Of a stretch of 64,000 bases of DNA, positions 9,340 to 21,419 are shown in pieces. The notes under the pieces were generated by a model. The model worked only from the letters and a program-made list of their open reading frames with translations. It ran no database searches and was not told the DNA's origin. Origin of the DNA: Salticus scenicus (lineage: Eukaryota; Arthropoda; Arachnida; Araneae; Salticidae); NCBI GenBank assembly GCA_963930645.1, contig OZ005661.1:195337532-195401531 (forward strand), given 5' to 3'. Within the stretch, counting starts at the first letter, position 1; each line of letters begins with the position of its first letter. Made by a program: the position numbers and the translations under genes.

Positions 9340-11620
9340 GTTGTTACGTTTGATCTTTATTTTTTTTATTTTTTAAGAGTAACCTAAAAACAATTAATTT
9401 CAGGCAATTCGAATGTTATATATTGAGTTAATATAAATTTGTAATTTAAAAAGTTTGATGAAGATTGATGAGTGTAGAGGAGTTGTGAGTGTGAATGTTG
9501 TCTGGATAATTTTAAAGAAACTTTTTAATTTAAACTTTCTTAGCCCCCCTCTTATTTTCGACAAAATAAAAGTTTAAAATCTTTTACGAATAAATAATAA
9601 TTTGCATAAATTTCATATAAAAAATATTAATTTATTAATATCTATAAACAAACTACTTTTCTTATTTTTATTTTTTTTTTAACAATGAATGTTTTTAGAT
9701 TGTTTATTATAAATAAGTTTTCAGCAGCATAATATATATATATATATATATATATTAATGTTAATTATTTTTTATTTAAAATAATTCATAAATATATATA
9801 TATATATTTATTTTCATAACTTAAACAATTTAAAAATTATATTAATACATTAAATATTTTCAAAGTTGTACATACTAAACAAAATATAAGTACATAATAA
9901 GGTTAATTTACCAGTTCAGTACGCACTTCGCAATAAGTTCGTAACATAATTTTAAATATTATTTATGAAACTGAATATTTCAGTTTTGTCGTAAAAACCT
10001 TCAACGGAAAAATCCAATTTCATTTGTAAACACAGTTTAATAACTTTTTTACATTTGCCTGTTTTCATTGACTCAAGTAGATAAAATTTAATATAGAATC
10101 TGTCAAAAACAAATCTTATTTTAAACATCAGTTCAGTGAAATTCATTACAAGATATACATTGCACATGTATATTTTTATACAGATATATATATATATATA
10201 TAAAGTCATTTCATTATTTTTTTTTTCGATAAGATGTTTACGATTTTGAAAATCTCATTTTCGTTTAAAATAACAAAAATGACGAACAAATAATCCAAAA
10301 ATTTTTAAAGAATATTCAATGTTTAAATCAGTTTTAAATACAAAACTATTTAATAGATCTCATAGGTAATTTGGGAAATTTAGTTATTTATTCACAATAT
10401 ATGAAATTTTAAGCTTAAAAAAAAAAAAAAAAAAAAAATGAATTTACAAAGTCAAGGTCGCCATATAATTGTTCAGTAGATATTTTCCTAATTCTAATAA
10501 ATTTGTTACAATTTTCATATCATAAATAAATATTTCATACAGTTTAATATACTCGAAAACAAACTGACATTTTTTACTTTTGAAATAAACCTTTAGAAAA
10601 ATATTTAATAAACTCAAATTTTATAAAAATATATATTTTATAAAATTTTAGCCAACATGACAAAGATGAAAAAATGAATGATGCAATCAACAACAAAAAT
10701 ACGCACATGTCACCACACCCTCACCCTCCAAATCGAAAATAGGCAGATTTTTAAAAAATGCTGAATAGAAATTTAAAGTTAGGTCAATAAAAATAAAAAT
10801 AATAATTAAATTATTTAGCTATGAAAAACAAATGATACGTCCTGAAAATAATTTAAATTTTTTCATTCCTTTATTTTATTCCTCTTCAAAAACGATAAAA
10901 TTTTAATACTTTTAAATAAGTTATCTTTATACACTATTACTTATAAAAGCAAATAAATAAATAAATAAGTAGATAGACAATTTAAATTTATTTATTTATT
11001 ATGAAATGTTTACAGAGTAAGAGCAAACTGACATCCAAACTTACTGAAAAGAACAATTTATTAAAATACCGTACGTTTTAGATAAATAACTATACAAAAC
11101 ATTTAGTTGAAAAATTATGAATGAAAAAAAAATCATGCACAACTTACTTTCAATTCTACACAAATAATTTACTTATAACACATTAGAAGATCGGAAAAAC
11201 TGGCAACCATATACGGGAATAGCATCTTTAAGATCTTTTCCTAAGCAAACCAAGCTTCATGGCGCTTCTAGGGTCATAGAAGGAGATTAGAAATGTATTT
11301 ATATATACTTCCAAACCTCATAAATGTATTTGTCGTTACACCTTTTTTTTTTCGCTTTTGAATCTGAGATCTGCTGTCAAAACTGGCAGACAAGACTTGA
11401 GGGTTCGATCCCTAACATTTTAAAGTCATTTTCTTATATATATATATATATATATATGCGTGAGTACGGAATAGGACACTTTATAAAGTTTTCCCATATT
11501 GGAAAGTTCCACCCAAAGACTGTCATGTAGACAATTGGATTTAACCATAACACCGCACCATCGCTTTTTAATATAATGCTTCTTTAAAATACAATTGACA
11601 GATAAAGTGTTAACTGAATA
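9340..11620. other. AT-rich DNA with microsatellites, no gene seen
   Basis: TA tracts lie at about 9731-9755, 9794-9808, 10183-10202 and 11434-11457, and an A-run at 10417-10437. A tRNA B-box-like GGTTCGATCCC occurs at 11401-11411, but no matching A box or folded tRNA was found. Reading frames are short and low in complexity. Confidence 0.55.
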
Positions 11621-11694
11621 ATATACAGTCATATGCAAAAGTTTAAGAGCAGTAGCCGATTTTCAGTATTTTAACACATTGCATCATTTGCATT

Positions 11695-11928
11695 AAAAAA
11701 AAAAAAATACAACACAGCGTGCTCTAAAATTACACCACCAGAGATCTTATTTTCACTTTAACGAGTGCCTAGTAGGTAATGTACAGATTATCTAGGTAAT
11801 TTGCAGATTACCTAGGTAATTTGGGAAATGAAACAATTTTCCTCACTCTAACGGATCACCCTAGTTGATGTGCAGATTACCTAGCTAATCTGCAGATTAA
11901 CTGATTACTGCACTTTAGCAGTAACATA
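11695..11928 (-). repeat. Palindromic iteron block within the Tc1 left end
   Basis: Contains repeated self-complementary words AATCTGCAGATTA, TTACCTAGGTAA and variants, then GTTACTGCTAAAG in reverse at the right. It is the inverted relative of 30990-31215, the terminus of a separate TIR element, so a fragment of that element lies within the duplicated Tc1 end. Confidence 0.75.
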
Positions 11929-12166
11929 TATCCTGTTATTTGTAAAAATTCAAGACCAGTAGCCGATTTTCAGTATTTTGAAACATTGCACCATTTGCGC
12001 AGACTATTGCGTCATCTCCCGTGCTGATTGCATCAGACGAATTCTACTGCTATAAATAAAGGTGGCCGATATGTTTATCGACAATTGTTAATTGGATTTT
12101 GTCGTAGACAGTGCTGTCGTGTAATTATTGTATTGGGTAAAAAACCTTCACTTACTGTAATAAAAA

Positions 12167-13110
12167 TGTCAGAAATATTGACCCTGCATAAAATTGGGTT
12201 TTCTAAACGTCACACAAGTTTGAGCGAAAATGTTAGCAACACAGCTGTGCATCAAACTAATTAGTAAATTTAACATTTCGGGTAAATTTGTGGACTTTAA
12301 AGAAGTGGTCGCCCTAGAAAAACGAGTGTACGTGATGATCACGTGATAAGAAGGATGGTCGTACGAGATCCAAGAACAACCTGCAATACGATTAGACATT
12401 CTCTGGCTGCAAAAGGCACCAACGTTAGTTTAAGTACTATTTCAAGACGTTTGGCCAAAAGATTTTGGTTTATCATATCATCTCATAAACCTGTAAGGAA
12501 ACCTCGACTTACTCCAAATATGGAAAAGAAACGACTAACTTTCGCTGAACAATATCAGAATAGGACTGTACAGCAGTGGAGTAGAGTCATATTTTCGGAT
12601 GAGTCAAGTGTGCTGCAATTTTCTAAACGTGCTACAAATGTTTGCCGCCCAAGGGGAGAATGATATGATGAGAGATATACGATTCAAACTATGAAACATC
12701 CTCCAAGCCAAATGATACGAGGTGCAGTGTCTGTGTCCGGTACTCCTAGTCTGTATTTTGTGCCACCTAAAACCACTATGAACGAAAAATTGTACCTTAA
12801 TTTGTTACGTGAGAAGTTGAAGCTTGACATGTGTGTTCTTAAATATTCAGTTTTGATGAATGATGGGGTCCGCGTGGGCTCCATGCAACGAAGATTTTCA
12901 AGAACTGTCTGAGGGCACAGAGAATCAGAGTGCTTGACTGGCCAGGTAACAGTCCACATTTGAATCCAATAGAGAAAGTGTGATACATTGTGAAAAATAA
13001 AGTCGTAGTAAAGCAACCATCTACTGCTACGGCACTTGTTTAAGCAATAAAGCATGTCGGTGCACAGACATTTCTAAAGCTCACTGCAAGTCTATTATTT
13101 ATTGCATACC
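12167..13110 (+). pseudogene. Tc1-type transposase, frameshifted
   Basis: Recognisable order of segments: a start MSEILTLHKIGFSKRHTS; helix-turn-helix part with DPRTTCNTIRHSLAAKG and STISRRLAKR; first catalytic block WSRVIFSDESSV; a middle VSGTPSLYFVPP; a degraded second block around LMNDGVRVGS, where the family usually has QQDNAPCH; and WPGNSPHLNPIEK, where the usual SPDLNP Asp is His although the catalytic Glu remains. The frame changes several times and stops occur, including within RPRGE-stop at 12663. Cut-and-paste DDE transposase by family; not functional here. Confidence 0.8.
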
Positions 13111-13272
13111 TAAGAGGATTGCACAAGTTATTAAAAACAATGGCGGTCCTACACAATACTGACTTTAATTACAATGAATAACCATACAAAATATGAATGT
13201 TATTTTTGCAGAATTCCATTAAATCTGATTTTTCCATGGGTGGTTTTAATCTTTTGCAAATTAACGCAATTG

Positions 13273-13900
13273 TAACTAATACCATTGCACAATATGTATT
13301 AAGAATACCTGAAAAGCACAAATTTATCTATTTTTTAAAATATCTATATTAAAACATGTATATACGATTCCAATATTTAAACTCCTTAAATAAATTTATT
13401 AATTTATCCTTCCAAACATAAGTAATTGTTTTTTAATTTGACTTCAATAAAATATACCTTTTAAAATTCAAAATTTTTCTTTGTATTTAATCGAAATTTC
13501 CTTGTTGAAATTTTGTTAGTAGTGAGGGAATTTTTGATCATTAATAATTTATGGCTTAGAAAAAAAAATGAAAAATTAGCGCAACATACTGTAAAAGTTC
13601 ACTTAACATAAAATTCACAATTAAAATAATTATTTTCTGTAATTCCGTATCGTCTCTATCCATCAAATACACTCTAAGCCAAAAAAAAAAAAAAAAAAAA
13701 AAAAAACACCAAAAAGGAGTAATGCAAACTGGACACAAATTGTCATGAATACAGGTTTCGATGGAAAATTCAAAATTTTAAATTTTGGCTGCCATCGAAT
13801 GAGCATGTGACGCTGAAGTGCATCTTAATTGCGCAAATGGAATAATATTAAAAAGGAGAAATTTTGATTCCAGGTCATAAATTCTTTGAGAATTTTATTC
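13273..13900. other. Unassigned AT-rich DNA
   Basis: An A-run lies at 13681-13706. Nothing else recognised. Confidence 0.5.
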
Positions 13901-13925
13901 CGCCTACTCAGTTAGACAGTAACTA

Positions 13926-14950
13926 TGCCTCGCACATAGGTACGCAAAAAATATACGCAAATGTTAGCATTTGAGAGAGGTGTGTAGTTGGGCTCATAGA
14001 AGCTGGTTGGTCTAATCAGCGAATTGCTTGCCAACTGTATAGGAGAGATGCCACTATTAGATGGTATTGTTAGGAATGGGTGAACCATAGCCGAACACAG
14101 CGTCAGTGAGGAAGCGATCGGCGTGGAGAGAGGATAAAACGTGACAATCCATCAATCATCAGAACGGTACTCAAAGCCACAAATTCATCATTATCATCGA
14201 TCCTACGTGCAACTGGTACTTCAGTGACTTGAAAGACTATTAATAGGCGACTCAGAAAAATGGGTTTGAGCTCACGGATCCCCTTGTGCAGACTGCAATT
14301 AATCTTTGTACACCGACAAGCATGTTTACAGTAATATCGGGAATGTTCGAACTGGAATGTCACTGAATGAAGTACAATCGTCTTCAGTAATGAGTCTCAT
14401 TCCGATTTGAGCTGCGATGACTAGCAAAGATTAGTCTAGAGACGCCTGAAAAAAGAACGGATTCCAACCCGACTGTCGCCAGCCATACGGCCCGACAAAC
14501 AGGAATGATGGTTTGGGGTATCATTTCACTTCATAAAAGGACCCCTTTGGTTGTCATCCGTGGCGTATTTACAGCTCAGTGGTACGTCGGCGACATTCTA
14601 CGTCTCGTTACGTTTCCCTTCTTATCACGCAATCTTAATCGTATATTTCAGAATGATATCGCCCGCCCACGCACAGAGACATATTGCTTATTTCTATTGC
14701 TTGTTTTCTTGCTCAACATTATTTTGGCCAGCAAAGTCGCCAGATCTCTCTCCCAATGAAGACGTTTAGAGCACCATGAAAAGGGTCCTATAACCACCTC
14801 GAGATTTTGCTAATCTAACGCAGCAATTGGACAGAATTTTGCACGATATCTTGCAGGAGAACATCTGCCAAATCTATCAATTAATGTCAAGCATCAATTA
14901 ATGTCAAGCGTAGGGGCCAGAAGTGGACCAACATATTATTGACTTTAGAA
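13926..14950 (+). pseudogene. Tc1-type transposase 2, heavily degraded
   Basis: Fragments in changing frames follow Tc1 order: LAFERG, HTH-like segments with IRTVLKATNSS and TINRRLRKMGLSSR, then MVWGIISLHKRTPLVVIRG followed by TAQWYVGDILR, and FWPAKSPDLSPNEDV with the SPDLSP block and Asn before Glu-Asp. Many stops. It is a different lineage from the copy at 12.2 kb, since it shares no close nucleotide match. The 3' end probably lies at 15100-15180 ('CCAATTTCGTCCCATTCTTG'), but I could not pair it with a left end. Confidence 0.75.
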
Positions 14951-16742
14951 AATCTATTCACAGTCTTAAAAATTCATTACTGATACATGGAGTAGAAGGC
15001 CACCCCATTCCATCAGTAATGAATATTATTGACTTGTTTACTATGTGATGCCCTTTCTCCTGATTAAATGATCCAAATTTTATGAAAATGTAATCATTGT
15101 TTTCCTCCACATGTACATCACTTCTACCAATTTCGTCCCATTCTTGGAGTGATTTTTTTTTCTCTCTCTCTCTTAGAGTGTATTCAAAATCATCATTATT
15201 ATTTTATTGAATATCGAATTAAGTGTTATATTCATACTTTAAGCAAAGCTAGGCAATGCGGCGCAGTATGAGAGATTGCGCACCTAGCGTATCAGCTAGA
15301 AGGAGCAAAGTGGGCGCGGAAGTCGTACAAAATAAATAGTGGAGTGTCGACTTGCATGTGCATGATGATTGCTTCAAGCGTCTAAGATAAAAACGTGTTA
15401 TACTGACACGTTTTAAAAATTAAGTACTTGCATTTTCATAACTCATTTTAGAAATTTCTGTAGAATGGTAAGAGCAAAAATATTTTTAAATTATATCGTT
15501 TCTTATAAGCTATTAACTTAGACTAACACTGCGGGACAAAAAGTTATTCTCTGTAAAAGCGAATGATTACTGAATAAATGGCTGCACAAACTCTTACTGA
15601 AACAGGAGAGTTTGCGCATTGATTCCTTTAAATTTTTACAAGATGAGATTGCGAGATAATTTGGTATAACAAAACAATGAATATGAGTGCATTGTGTGTC
15701 TAGAAATATACGACGTGACAACTTCAAAGAGTGAGTGGACAGTTTAAACATGTTACTTGTGGTATGTAGTTGCCGGTATCATTTATAACAAAACGTGCAA
15801 TGACTGTGGTCAACGACGGATTAGGTCAGCAATCAAAAATACATTCAAAGGGAAAAGGAAATGTACCAATTTTATTTAAACATGTTACCTAGTAATTTGT
15901 TGTTATTTTGTACTGATCATTTTTAATTCTTTTTCTTTCCTAATTCATTAATTTTTGAAAGCTGAAATATTCTCTAAGCTGAAATATTCTCTAATAACGC
16001 ATTAATATTTTATTTTTTTTACAAAAACCTTACAGCAATACCATTTAAATGCAAATACTATTGTTAACAATTTAATTTTAGTTATTATCATAACTATGAT
16101 AATAACTAAACTAGCTATAACTTTTTTTTATTCGCATCTTGTGCCATTTGTAATCATGTTTATATATCGTTAAGACAAAAAGTGTTACTATAAAAAAAAA
16201 AAAAAAAAAAAAAATTAAAGTGTAGGCAAAAAAAATTAAACATAAAACTTTAAAATCCATCAAAATAATAAAAATTCAAAACAGAAAAAACAGAAAAAAC
16301 ATATTTAAAAGAATCAGAAGCAACCTATACAGTAACAACGTGAAACAAAATTCCTTTCATTTTGATAGACACTTTTTTCGCTATATCTTAGTGCTTTTAG
16401 TCTTTCCTAGTGTCATTCTGTATAAAATTAGAGTTTTGTAACTCCCAAGGGTATGTCGAGACACATAGAAGAATTTTTTGAAGATTTATTTCTCATAACA
16501 TGACAGTAGTTTTGTTTCCTTTTCTGTCGCTCTTTTTGTTTTTTACTTCCGCAGACATCCTGAAACTTCACTTTTTATATCGAAAAACTTTTCACTTTTG
16601 AAATGGCACGATTGAAATTGTTATGTTCCATGTCTTTATTCCTTCGTTTTAAAGAATTTAAATATTTAAAATGTATAGTTTATGTATTGTAAGAATTTTT
16701 CGGCGTTTTTGCAGGAATAAAATATATGTACATGTGCTTGTC

Positions 16743-16773
<31 letters not shown>

Positions 16774-16800
16774 ATATGCAATATGACAACTATTAAAGAA
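14951..16800. other. AT-rich DNA, no gene seen
   Basis: A CT tract (15161-15174), a duplicated AGCTGAAATATTCTCTAA (15960-15992), a small inverted repeat around 16080-16105 (TTAGTTATTATCATAA against TTATGATAATAACTAA) and an A-run at 16191-16213. Nothing coding recognised. Confidence 0.55.
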
Positions 16801-17101
16801 AATATGTCATCATCATCGATTTCAGCCTTTAAAAATCCACTGCAGGATGAATGCCTTTTCTAGATGATTCCAAACTGCCTTGTTTTCTGCAAATTTTCTC
16901 CATTTTTGCTGTTCCAAACTTCACAATTTTATCTCTCCAACGACACAGTAGTCCCTTCCTCGGTATTTTATTCTCTCTTATTATCCAAAAGAGGACTTTG
17001 ATGGTTCATCTATCATCATATCCTCTCGAAAAGTGTCCAGCCTGGCTCCATTTTAACTTCTTGACTCTAATAAACTTCTTGAAATAATATCACTAACTTC
17101 C

Positions 17102-17135
<34 letters not shown>

Positions 17136-17262
17136 CTAATCTAAGTGTTTTGCTTTCTGTTACTTCAGGTTAATCCTAACATGCATCTATCCATGCTTCT
17201 CTGGGTTGTTTGAAGTTTTTGCATTATTGTACATGGTAATGTCCAAGTTTCTTAAGCATAAG

Positions 17263-18500
17263 TTAAAACAGATCAAAAACTTTTCTTTTCGAACAAATTG
17301 GTAGGTCGCTTTTGAATATAGTGCAATTTCTTCCGAATACTCCCCATGCAAGTTTAACTCTGTTGTTAATTTCCTTAATGTTCCCCTTCATCGTAAGGAC
17401 TTTTCCCAGATAAATAGAACTAGATATCGTTTCTAATTCATCCGTATAAACAGTGATCTTCAGTGGAGAATTAAAGGAATTTGACATAACTCTTGTTTTG
17501 CTGAAGTTCATTTTTAGTCCAACGAGCTTGCTTTTTTTTTTTTTTTTTTTAAATCCCTGAAGCATTTCTTGCAAATCTCAAATGAAGAGGCAAGCAGTAC
17601 AATATCCTCCGCAAATCTCAAATGATTTATAAATTGTCGATCATTTTTATGTCTTCCTGTGCCCAATTTATTTATTTTTTAAACTTCTTGAAGTACTGCA
17701 TTGAAGTGTTTGGGGGAGATTGCATCTTCTTGTCTTACACAATTTATAATTTTGAATGCATTTCTCGTTTTGTGGAGTTTTAATTTGGCTGTTGTTTCTT
17801 TATAAATATTTCCAATAAGGTGAATTTATCCTGAATTAATATTAGTATCTCTTATTGCATCCACAACTGCTAATGATGATACGGAGTCAAATGCTTTTTT
17901 TTTCAGTCCATAAAGCCACACACTTAAGGAGTTCATATTCATCACTTCTTCTAATATTTTTTTTAATCGTATGAATATGGTCGATGGTACTAAAAATACT
18001 TCGAAATCCTGCTTATTCTTTAGGTTGCTCTGCATCTAATTGTTTCTGTAAGTGGTTTATCAGAACTTTCATCAGAATTGTATACAAAATTGAGAGCAGG
18101 CTGATTGGACGATAGTTTCTGATATCTTCGTTTACTCCTTTTTTAAAGAGCAAGATTATGATGACATTTTTCCAGGTCTTTGAAACATCACATAATGTTA
18201 TGCATTTCTTGAATGCAACTTTAATGGCTTCATTCCCTACTTCTTTTAAAATATCCACAGTGATTTTGTCTTCTCCTGAATCTTTTCTGTTTTTCATTTC
18301 TTTTATTGCCATAGCTACTTCTTTCTTCAATATTCCTAGTATAGCATCGTTTGTATTTGATGAAGTAGGTGAACCACTGAGTTATTTTGGTGAGCTGTAC
18401 AATTCTGAATAAATATTTGCTGCCTCTTTTAGAATTTTCTCTTGATTTCGAGTGATATACTTCCAATTTTTATCTTCAAAGATAGTATTATTTTCCTACC
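17263..18500 (-). pseudogene. LINE reverse transcriptase, frameshifted, FADD changed to FAED
   Basis: Blocks in order on the minus strand: AIKEMKNRKDSGEDKITVDI and WKNVIIILLFKKG with NYRPISLLS (18330-18013); a second frame with STIFIR and KKKAFDSV (18035-17826), where the usual YEKAFDSV holds the first catalytic Asp; HLRFAEDIVLLAS near 17590-17625, where the family has FADDIVL so the second catalytic Asp position is Glu; then VGLKMNFSKTRVM and SSIYLGKVLTMKGN with FKSDLPICSKRKVFD (17574-17263). Several frameshifts and poly-A/T tracts separate the blocks. Confidence 0.85.
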
Positions 18501-19029
18501 AAGCTTATTGGATCATATACAAATTGAATTTCCTGGCGTCTTCTACAATCTTTTTCCTAAGAGGTTTACTTAGTTCAGAAAATTGTAACTTTTGCAGTAA
18601 CAATTTCCTTGTTAATACTTCATTTTTCTTCTGTCTCCCATAAGCTGTCGTGCCACTTCTGAAATTTTTTTAACAGGTTTATTCATTTATTATGATTATT
18701 ATTATTATTTTATTTATTTATTATTATTTTTTTTTATGAATAAGCAACATTTTTTGCTGATTTCAGCACAACATCAGAAAATTCACAGTGAACTTAATGA
18801 CGTCTTAAGTATCCTCAAGCAACTGAAATCTGTTCTTTAGTTCAAGCTAGAACTCTTGTTCTTCTAGCTTTTAGATGCTGTGGTTGAATTCTCTTGTTTC
18901 GAATTTGCTTAAGTTCCTATCTTTCCAATGCAACCTGGAACTTTACCGTACAACGTACTAGTCTGTGATCACTTCCAAAGTTAAATATATTTATCAAGGA
19001 ACAATCCGTAAAAGTGTATTTCTTGTCAG

Positions 19030-19605
19030 TTAGAATATTTGTTCCTCCATTTGGACTCCTCCCTGTCCATTTTTTCTTTGGATTCTTTTTTTCTTTTTTT
19101 TAAATAAATTCTTAACATAAAATCTTTCACATTCTGCAAATTTAATTAGTTTGTGTACTCTTTCATCTTTAGTTCCCTTTCCAAATGCACCGACTACTCG
19201 TTCATCTGAATGTTTGGTACTAACTCGAGCATTGAAATATCCCATACTGATTCTATGATTGCCTTCTGGTGTTCTGGTCTTACGGAAGGCGTTCGTAATA
19301 TCCTCATAGAATGTCTGAATAACGTGATCGTCACATGTGCTGGTTGGAAAATAAACTTGAATTATCTCAACGTTATAACACTTAGAAAGCTTGATGGTAA
19401 GTGTTGCAACTCTATCAGAAAAGTTTGTAGCTATGTTTTTTAAGTTCTTGTTAAGCAAAATTCCGACTTCGCTCCATCTTTCATTATCAGTTACATGACA
19501 AAAAAGCATATGTCTACTCTTCAAATCTGGAAAATCTTTAGCATCTCTTCTAACTTCACTGAGATCTAAAATATCCCATGTAATATGTCTTCTTCAAGCT
19601 CAAGG
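19030..19605 (-). pseudogene. LINE AP-type endonuclease, catalytic Asp lost
   Basis: The frame runs through WDILDLSEVRR (metal-binding Glu block), WSEVGILLNKNLKNIATNF, DRVATLTIKLSK, IIQVYFPTSTCDD and MGYFNARV. The last is the family's GDFNAKVG motif with Asp replaced by Tyr (about 19224-19245), which should abolish nicking. A basic, Lys-rich end follows, then the frame stops at 19030. Confidence 0.85.
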
Positions 19606-19665
19606 AGTCTATCTTCGGAGCTCAAGATCCTGCAATTTAAAGTACACACACACAGACATACACAC

Positions 19666-19668
<3 letters not shown>

Positions 19669-19715
<47 letters not shown>

Positions 19716-19722
19716 ATATATA
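19669..19722. repeat. TA microsatellite, left of palindromic MITE
   Basis: TA dinucleotides with one TTTATA interruption, preceded by an ACAC/ACATAC stretch. Confidence 0.9.
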
Positions 19723-20165
19723 CGCGGTGGTTATAATTAAACTTCCCTATAAACAGAATGCGACGAAATTTGCTGTACAGATTATACACGAGATGCGTTC
19801 ACGGAATTTAAAAAAGAAAAGAAAAGTTACAAAATGTCCACCAGAGAGCACCTTTTCCGGAAATAAAACATTAAATTTATCACAATGAACTATCAAGACG
19901 GAATACAGAAACAATATTAACATTTATTGACTAGTTTCTGATCACTTTGTCGTCCACCGTTTTGGTCGTTTAATGTGTTAAGTTTAATGTTTTTCCGTAA
20001 ACGGCGCCCTCTGTTGGTCATTTTGGAACTTTATTTATTTTCGAAATTCCGTAAGTGCATCTCGTGTGTAGTCTATATACCAAATTTCGTCGCATTCCGT
20101 TCACCCGTTTGCGCTGTAGGATGATGTTTATGAGGGAAGTTTAGGGGATGTTTAATTATAACAAC

Positions 20166-20168
<3 letters not shown>
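19723..20168. mobile_element. Long palindromic MITE in a TA tract
   Basis: The ends are inverted: GGTGGTTATAATTAAAC at the left against GTTTAATTATAACAACC at the right. The inversion continues inwards (AATGCGACGAAATTTG, 'ACGAGATGCRYTYACGGAAT') for about 200 bp per arm. TA repeats on both sides suit a TA target. Each arm contains a CTCF-like word (19838-19852; 20003-20017). No coding capacity. Confidence 0.85.
20003..20017 (-). promoter_or_regulatory. CTCF-like motif in MITE arm
   Basis: The minus strand reads CCAACAGAGGGCGCC, close to the animal CTCF core CCASYAGRKGGCRC. Occupancy cannot be judged from sequence. Confidence 0.3.

Positions 20169-20202
<34 letters not shown>
20169..20202. repeat. 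TA microsatellite, right of palindromic MITE
   Basis: Uninterrupted TA dinucleotides between the MITE and the element terminus at 20203. Confidence 0.9.
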
Positions 20203-20204
<2 letters not shown>

Positions 20205-20400
20205 GGATGATCCAAAAGTTACATGAAAAAAATAGTATTAAAAAACTACTGCTTCATGCGGTTTTCACTGAAAATTACAAAAAGGCATGGGATTTTTAAC
20301 ACGCTTTTATTATTAGCTTCACCTGTATGTATTTATGTATTTATGTATGTTTGTAACTTCTCTGGGAGCAAACAAAAAATTTATACTCTAAAAAAAATAA
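20203..20400 (+). mobile_element. Solo terminus of a mariner-like element
   Basis: TA|CCGGATGATCCAAAAGTTAC closely resembles the left end of the element at 58678 (CCGGGTGATCCAAAAGTCAG). No partner end or transposase lies nearby. Confidence 0.45.
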
Positions 20401-20414
20401 TCTTCCTACGAGAA

Positions 20415-20490
20415 CGATGCGGCGTCGAGGTAAGGCGCCGCGCTACGAACCTAAAGGTCCAGCGTTCGATCCCCGGCAGGGGAGATTTTT
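20415..20490 (+). repeat. tRNA-derived SINE head
   Basis: GATGCGGCGTCGAGGTAAGG resembles a tRNA A-box region and GCGTTCGATCCCCGGC a B-box/T-arm. The segment is GC-rich and about tRNA length in otherwise AT-rich DNA, with T/A-rich sequence after it. A full cloverleaf with matched acceptor arms could not be drawn, so it is called a SINE head, not a tRNA gene. Confidence 0.5.
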
Positions 20491-20561
20491 TAAAAATGGT
20501 TTTTGTTAATTCTAAGTTATTTTAATTAAAGATTTAAATGTATGTAAATATTACGGTGTGT

Positions 20562-20605
20562 CACTCACACGATTTTCTCTTACCCTGAATTTTAATACTA
20601 AGATA
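20562..20605 (-). repeat. Solo F3 tail
   Basis: The minus strand reads GGGTAAGAGAAAATCGTGTG then AGTGACACACC, matching the F3 unit ends at 62228 and 63255. Confidence 0.7.
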
Positions 20606-21116
20606 GATATTTCGTGCTTTTTAGTTCACATTTCTATAAAAGCGTGTTCTTTAATTTTTTAAAACTATAATATTTTTATATACATATAAGAAAATAAATT
20701 AGTTACGTTTTTCGCCAACGTATTGCCCTGTAATTGCAGTATACTTCCAAATTTTAAACAGATCCGTTTGATGAAATTACGACATATTTCGAGTACCGAA
20801 GCTTTTCTTGGGAGAATTTCCAATGCGCAACGTCTGAGGACCATTTTAATGAATGGTAGCCGTCGCATTGAACATTCGTAGTCATAGTTACGTTTTTGAA
20901 TGCACTGTGCTACTGTAAAAAGAGCAATATTGCAATAAAACGGCCACCTGAAGAAGAATAATTAAATTTATATGGTAATAATTATTTTGTTACTTAAAAT
21001 ATATTTACCTAAAAAATATTACCAAAATAATTCGTTTGTTGCCTAAATTATTTCTTAGCCTTTCAGTGAAAAACGCATAGTGCTACGATTAATATTTTTT
21101 TAATAATATATATATA
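20606..21116. other. Unassigned AT-rich DNA
   Basis: Nothing recognised apart from A/T-rich stretches and a TA tract at 21106-21118. Confidence 0.5.
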
Positions 21117-21180
21117 TACTAGCAGACCCGGCCACGCGTAGCTGCGGCTAAGTAATACGTTGATAATTTGATAAGGTATA

Positions 21181-21353
21181 CAGTATTTCCCCACAACTGG
21201 ATTTGGCGATTTTTTTTTTTTTTTTTTGGCGCCTTTTTGAACGATAACGAAGTCGTTCTGGATTATTTGCAATGAAATATGTTAACCTGCATGCTTTTAT
21301 TTTAGATTTATGATTTAGCCATAATCGCCAAATCCAGTTGTGGGGAAATACTG
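21181..21353. mobile_element. Palindromic MITE, copy 1 (CAGTATTTCCCCAC)
   Basis: CAGTATTTCCCCACAACTGG at the left and CCAGTTGTGGGGAAATACTG at the right are exact inverted copies; the perfect TIR is 30 bp, through GATTTGGCGAT. TA on both sides. Contains a T-run and GTCGTTCTGGA. Confidence 0.9.
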
Positions 21354-21419
21354 TAGTTGTTACCCACAACTACAACTTATAATATAACTTCAGTAATTAT
21401 ATTCGGATAATTATAACTT

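Larger units (their letters stand above)
11626..13272 (+). mobile_element. Dead Tc1-like transposon 1
   Basis: CAGTCATATGCAAAAGTTTA at the left and the inverted 'TTAATCTTTTGCAAATTAACG' near 13255 form imperfect terminal repeats next to TA. The interior encodes a broken Tc1 transposase. The left terminal block occurs twice (11626-11695 and about 11930-12003, both with 'AGTAGCCGATTTTCAGTATTTT'), with the iteron block between them. Confidence 0.75.
16803..19615 (-). mobile_element. RTE-type non-LTR retrotransposon, dead
   Basis: On the minus strand an AP-type endonuclease is followed by a reverse transcriptase and then a 3' end with the CTGCAGTGGATTTTTAAAGG block and GATGATGATG tail typical of arthropod RTE LINEs. 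The 5' side stops just before the endonuclease WDILDLSEVRR segment, so it is 5' truncated. Frameshifts, stops and altered catalytic residues show it is inactive. The clade call (RTE rather than CR1) rests on the 3' end and wording of the RT blocks. Confidence 0.8.

Noticed and set aside
12684..13055. 123-codon minus-strand frame
   Set aside because: Antisense shadow of the Tc1 transposase pseudogene.
18158..18412. 84-codon plus-strand frame
   Set aside because: It lies antisense to the LINE reverse transcriptase.
20415..20490. Functional tRNA gene
   Set aside because: Box-like motifs are present but acceptor and anticodon arms do not pair well; a SINE head is more likely.
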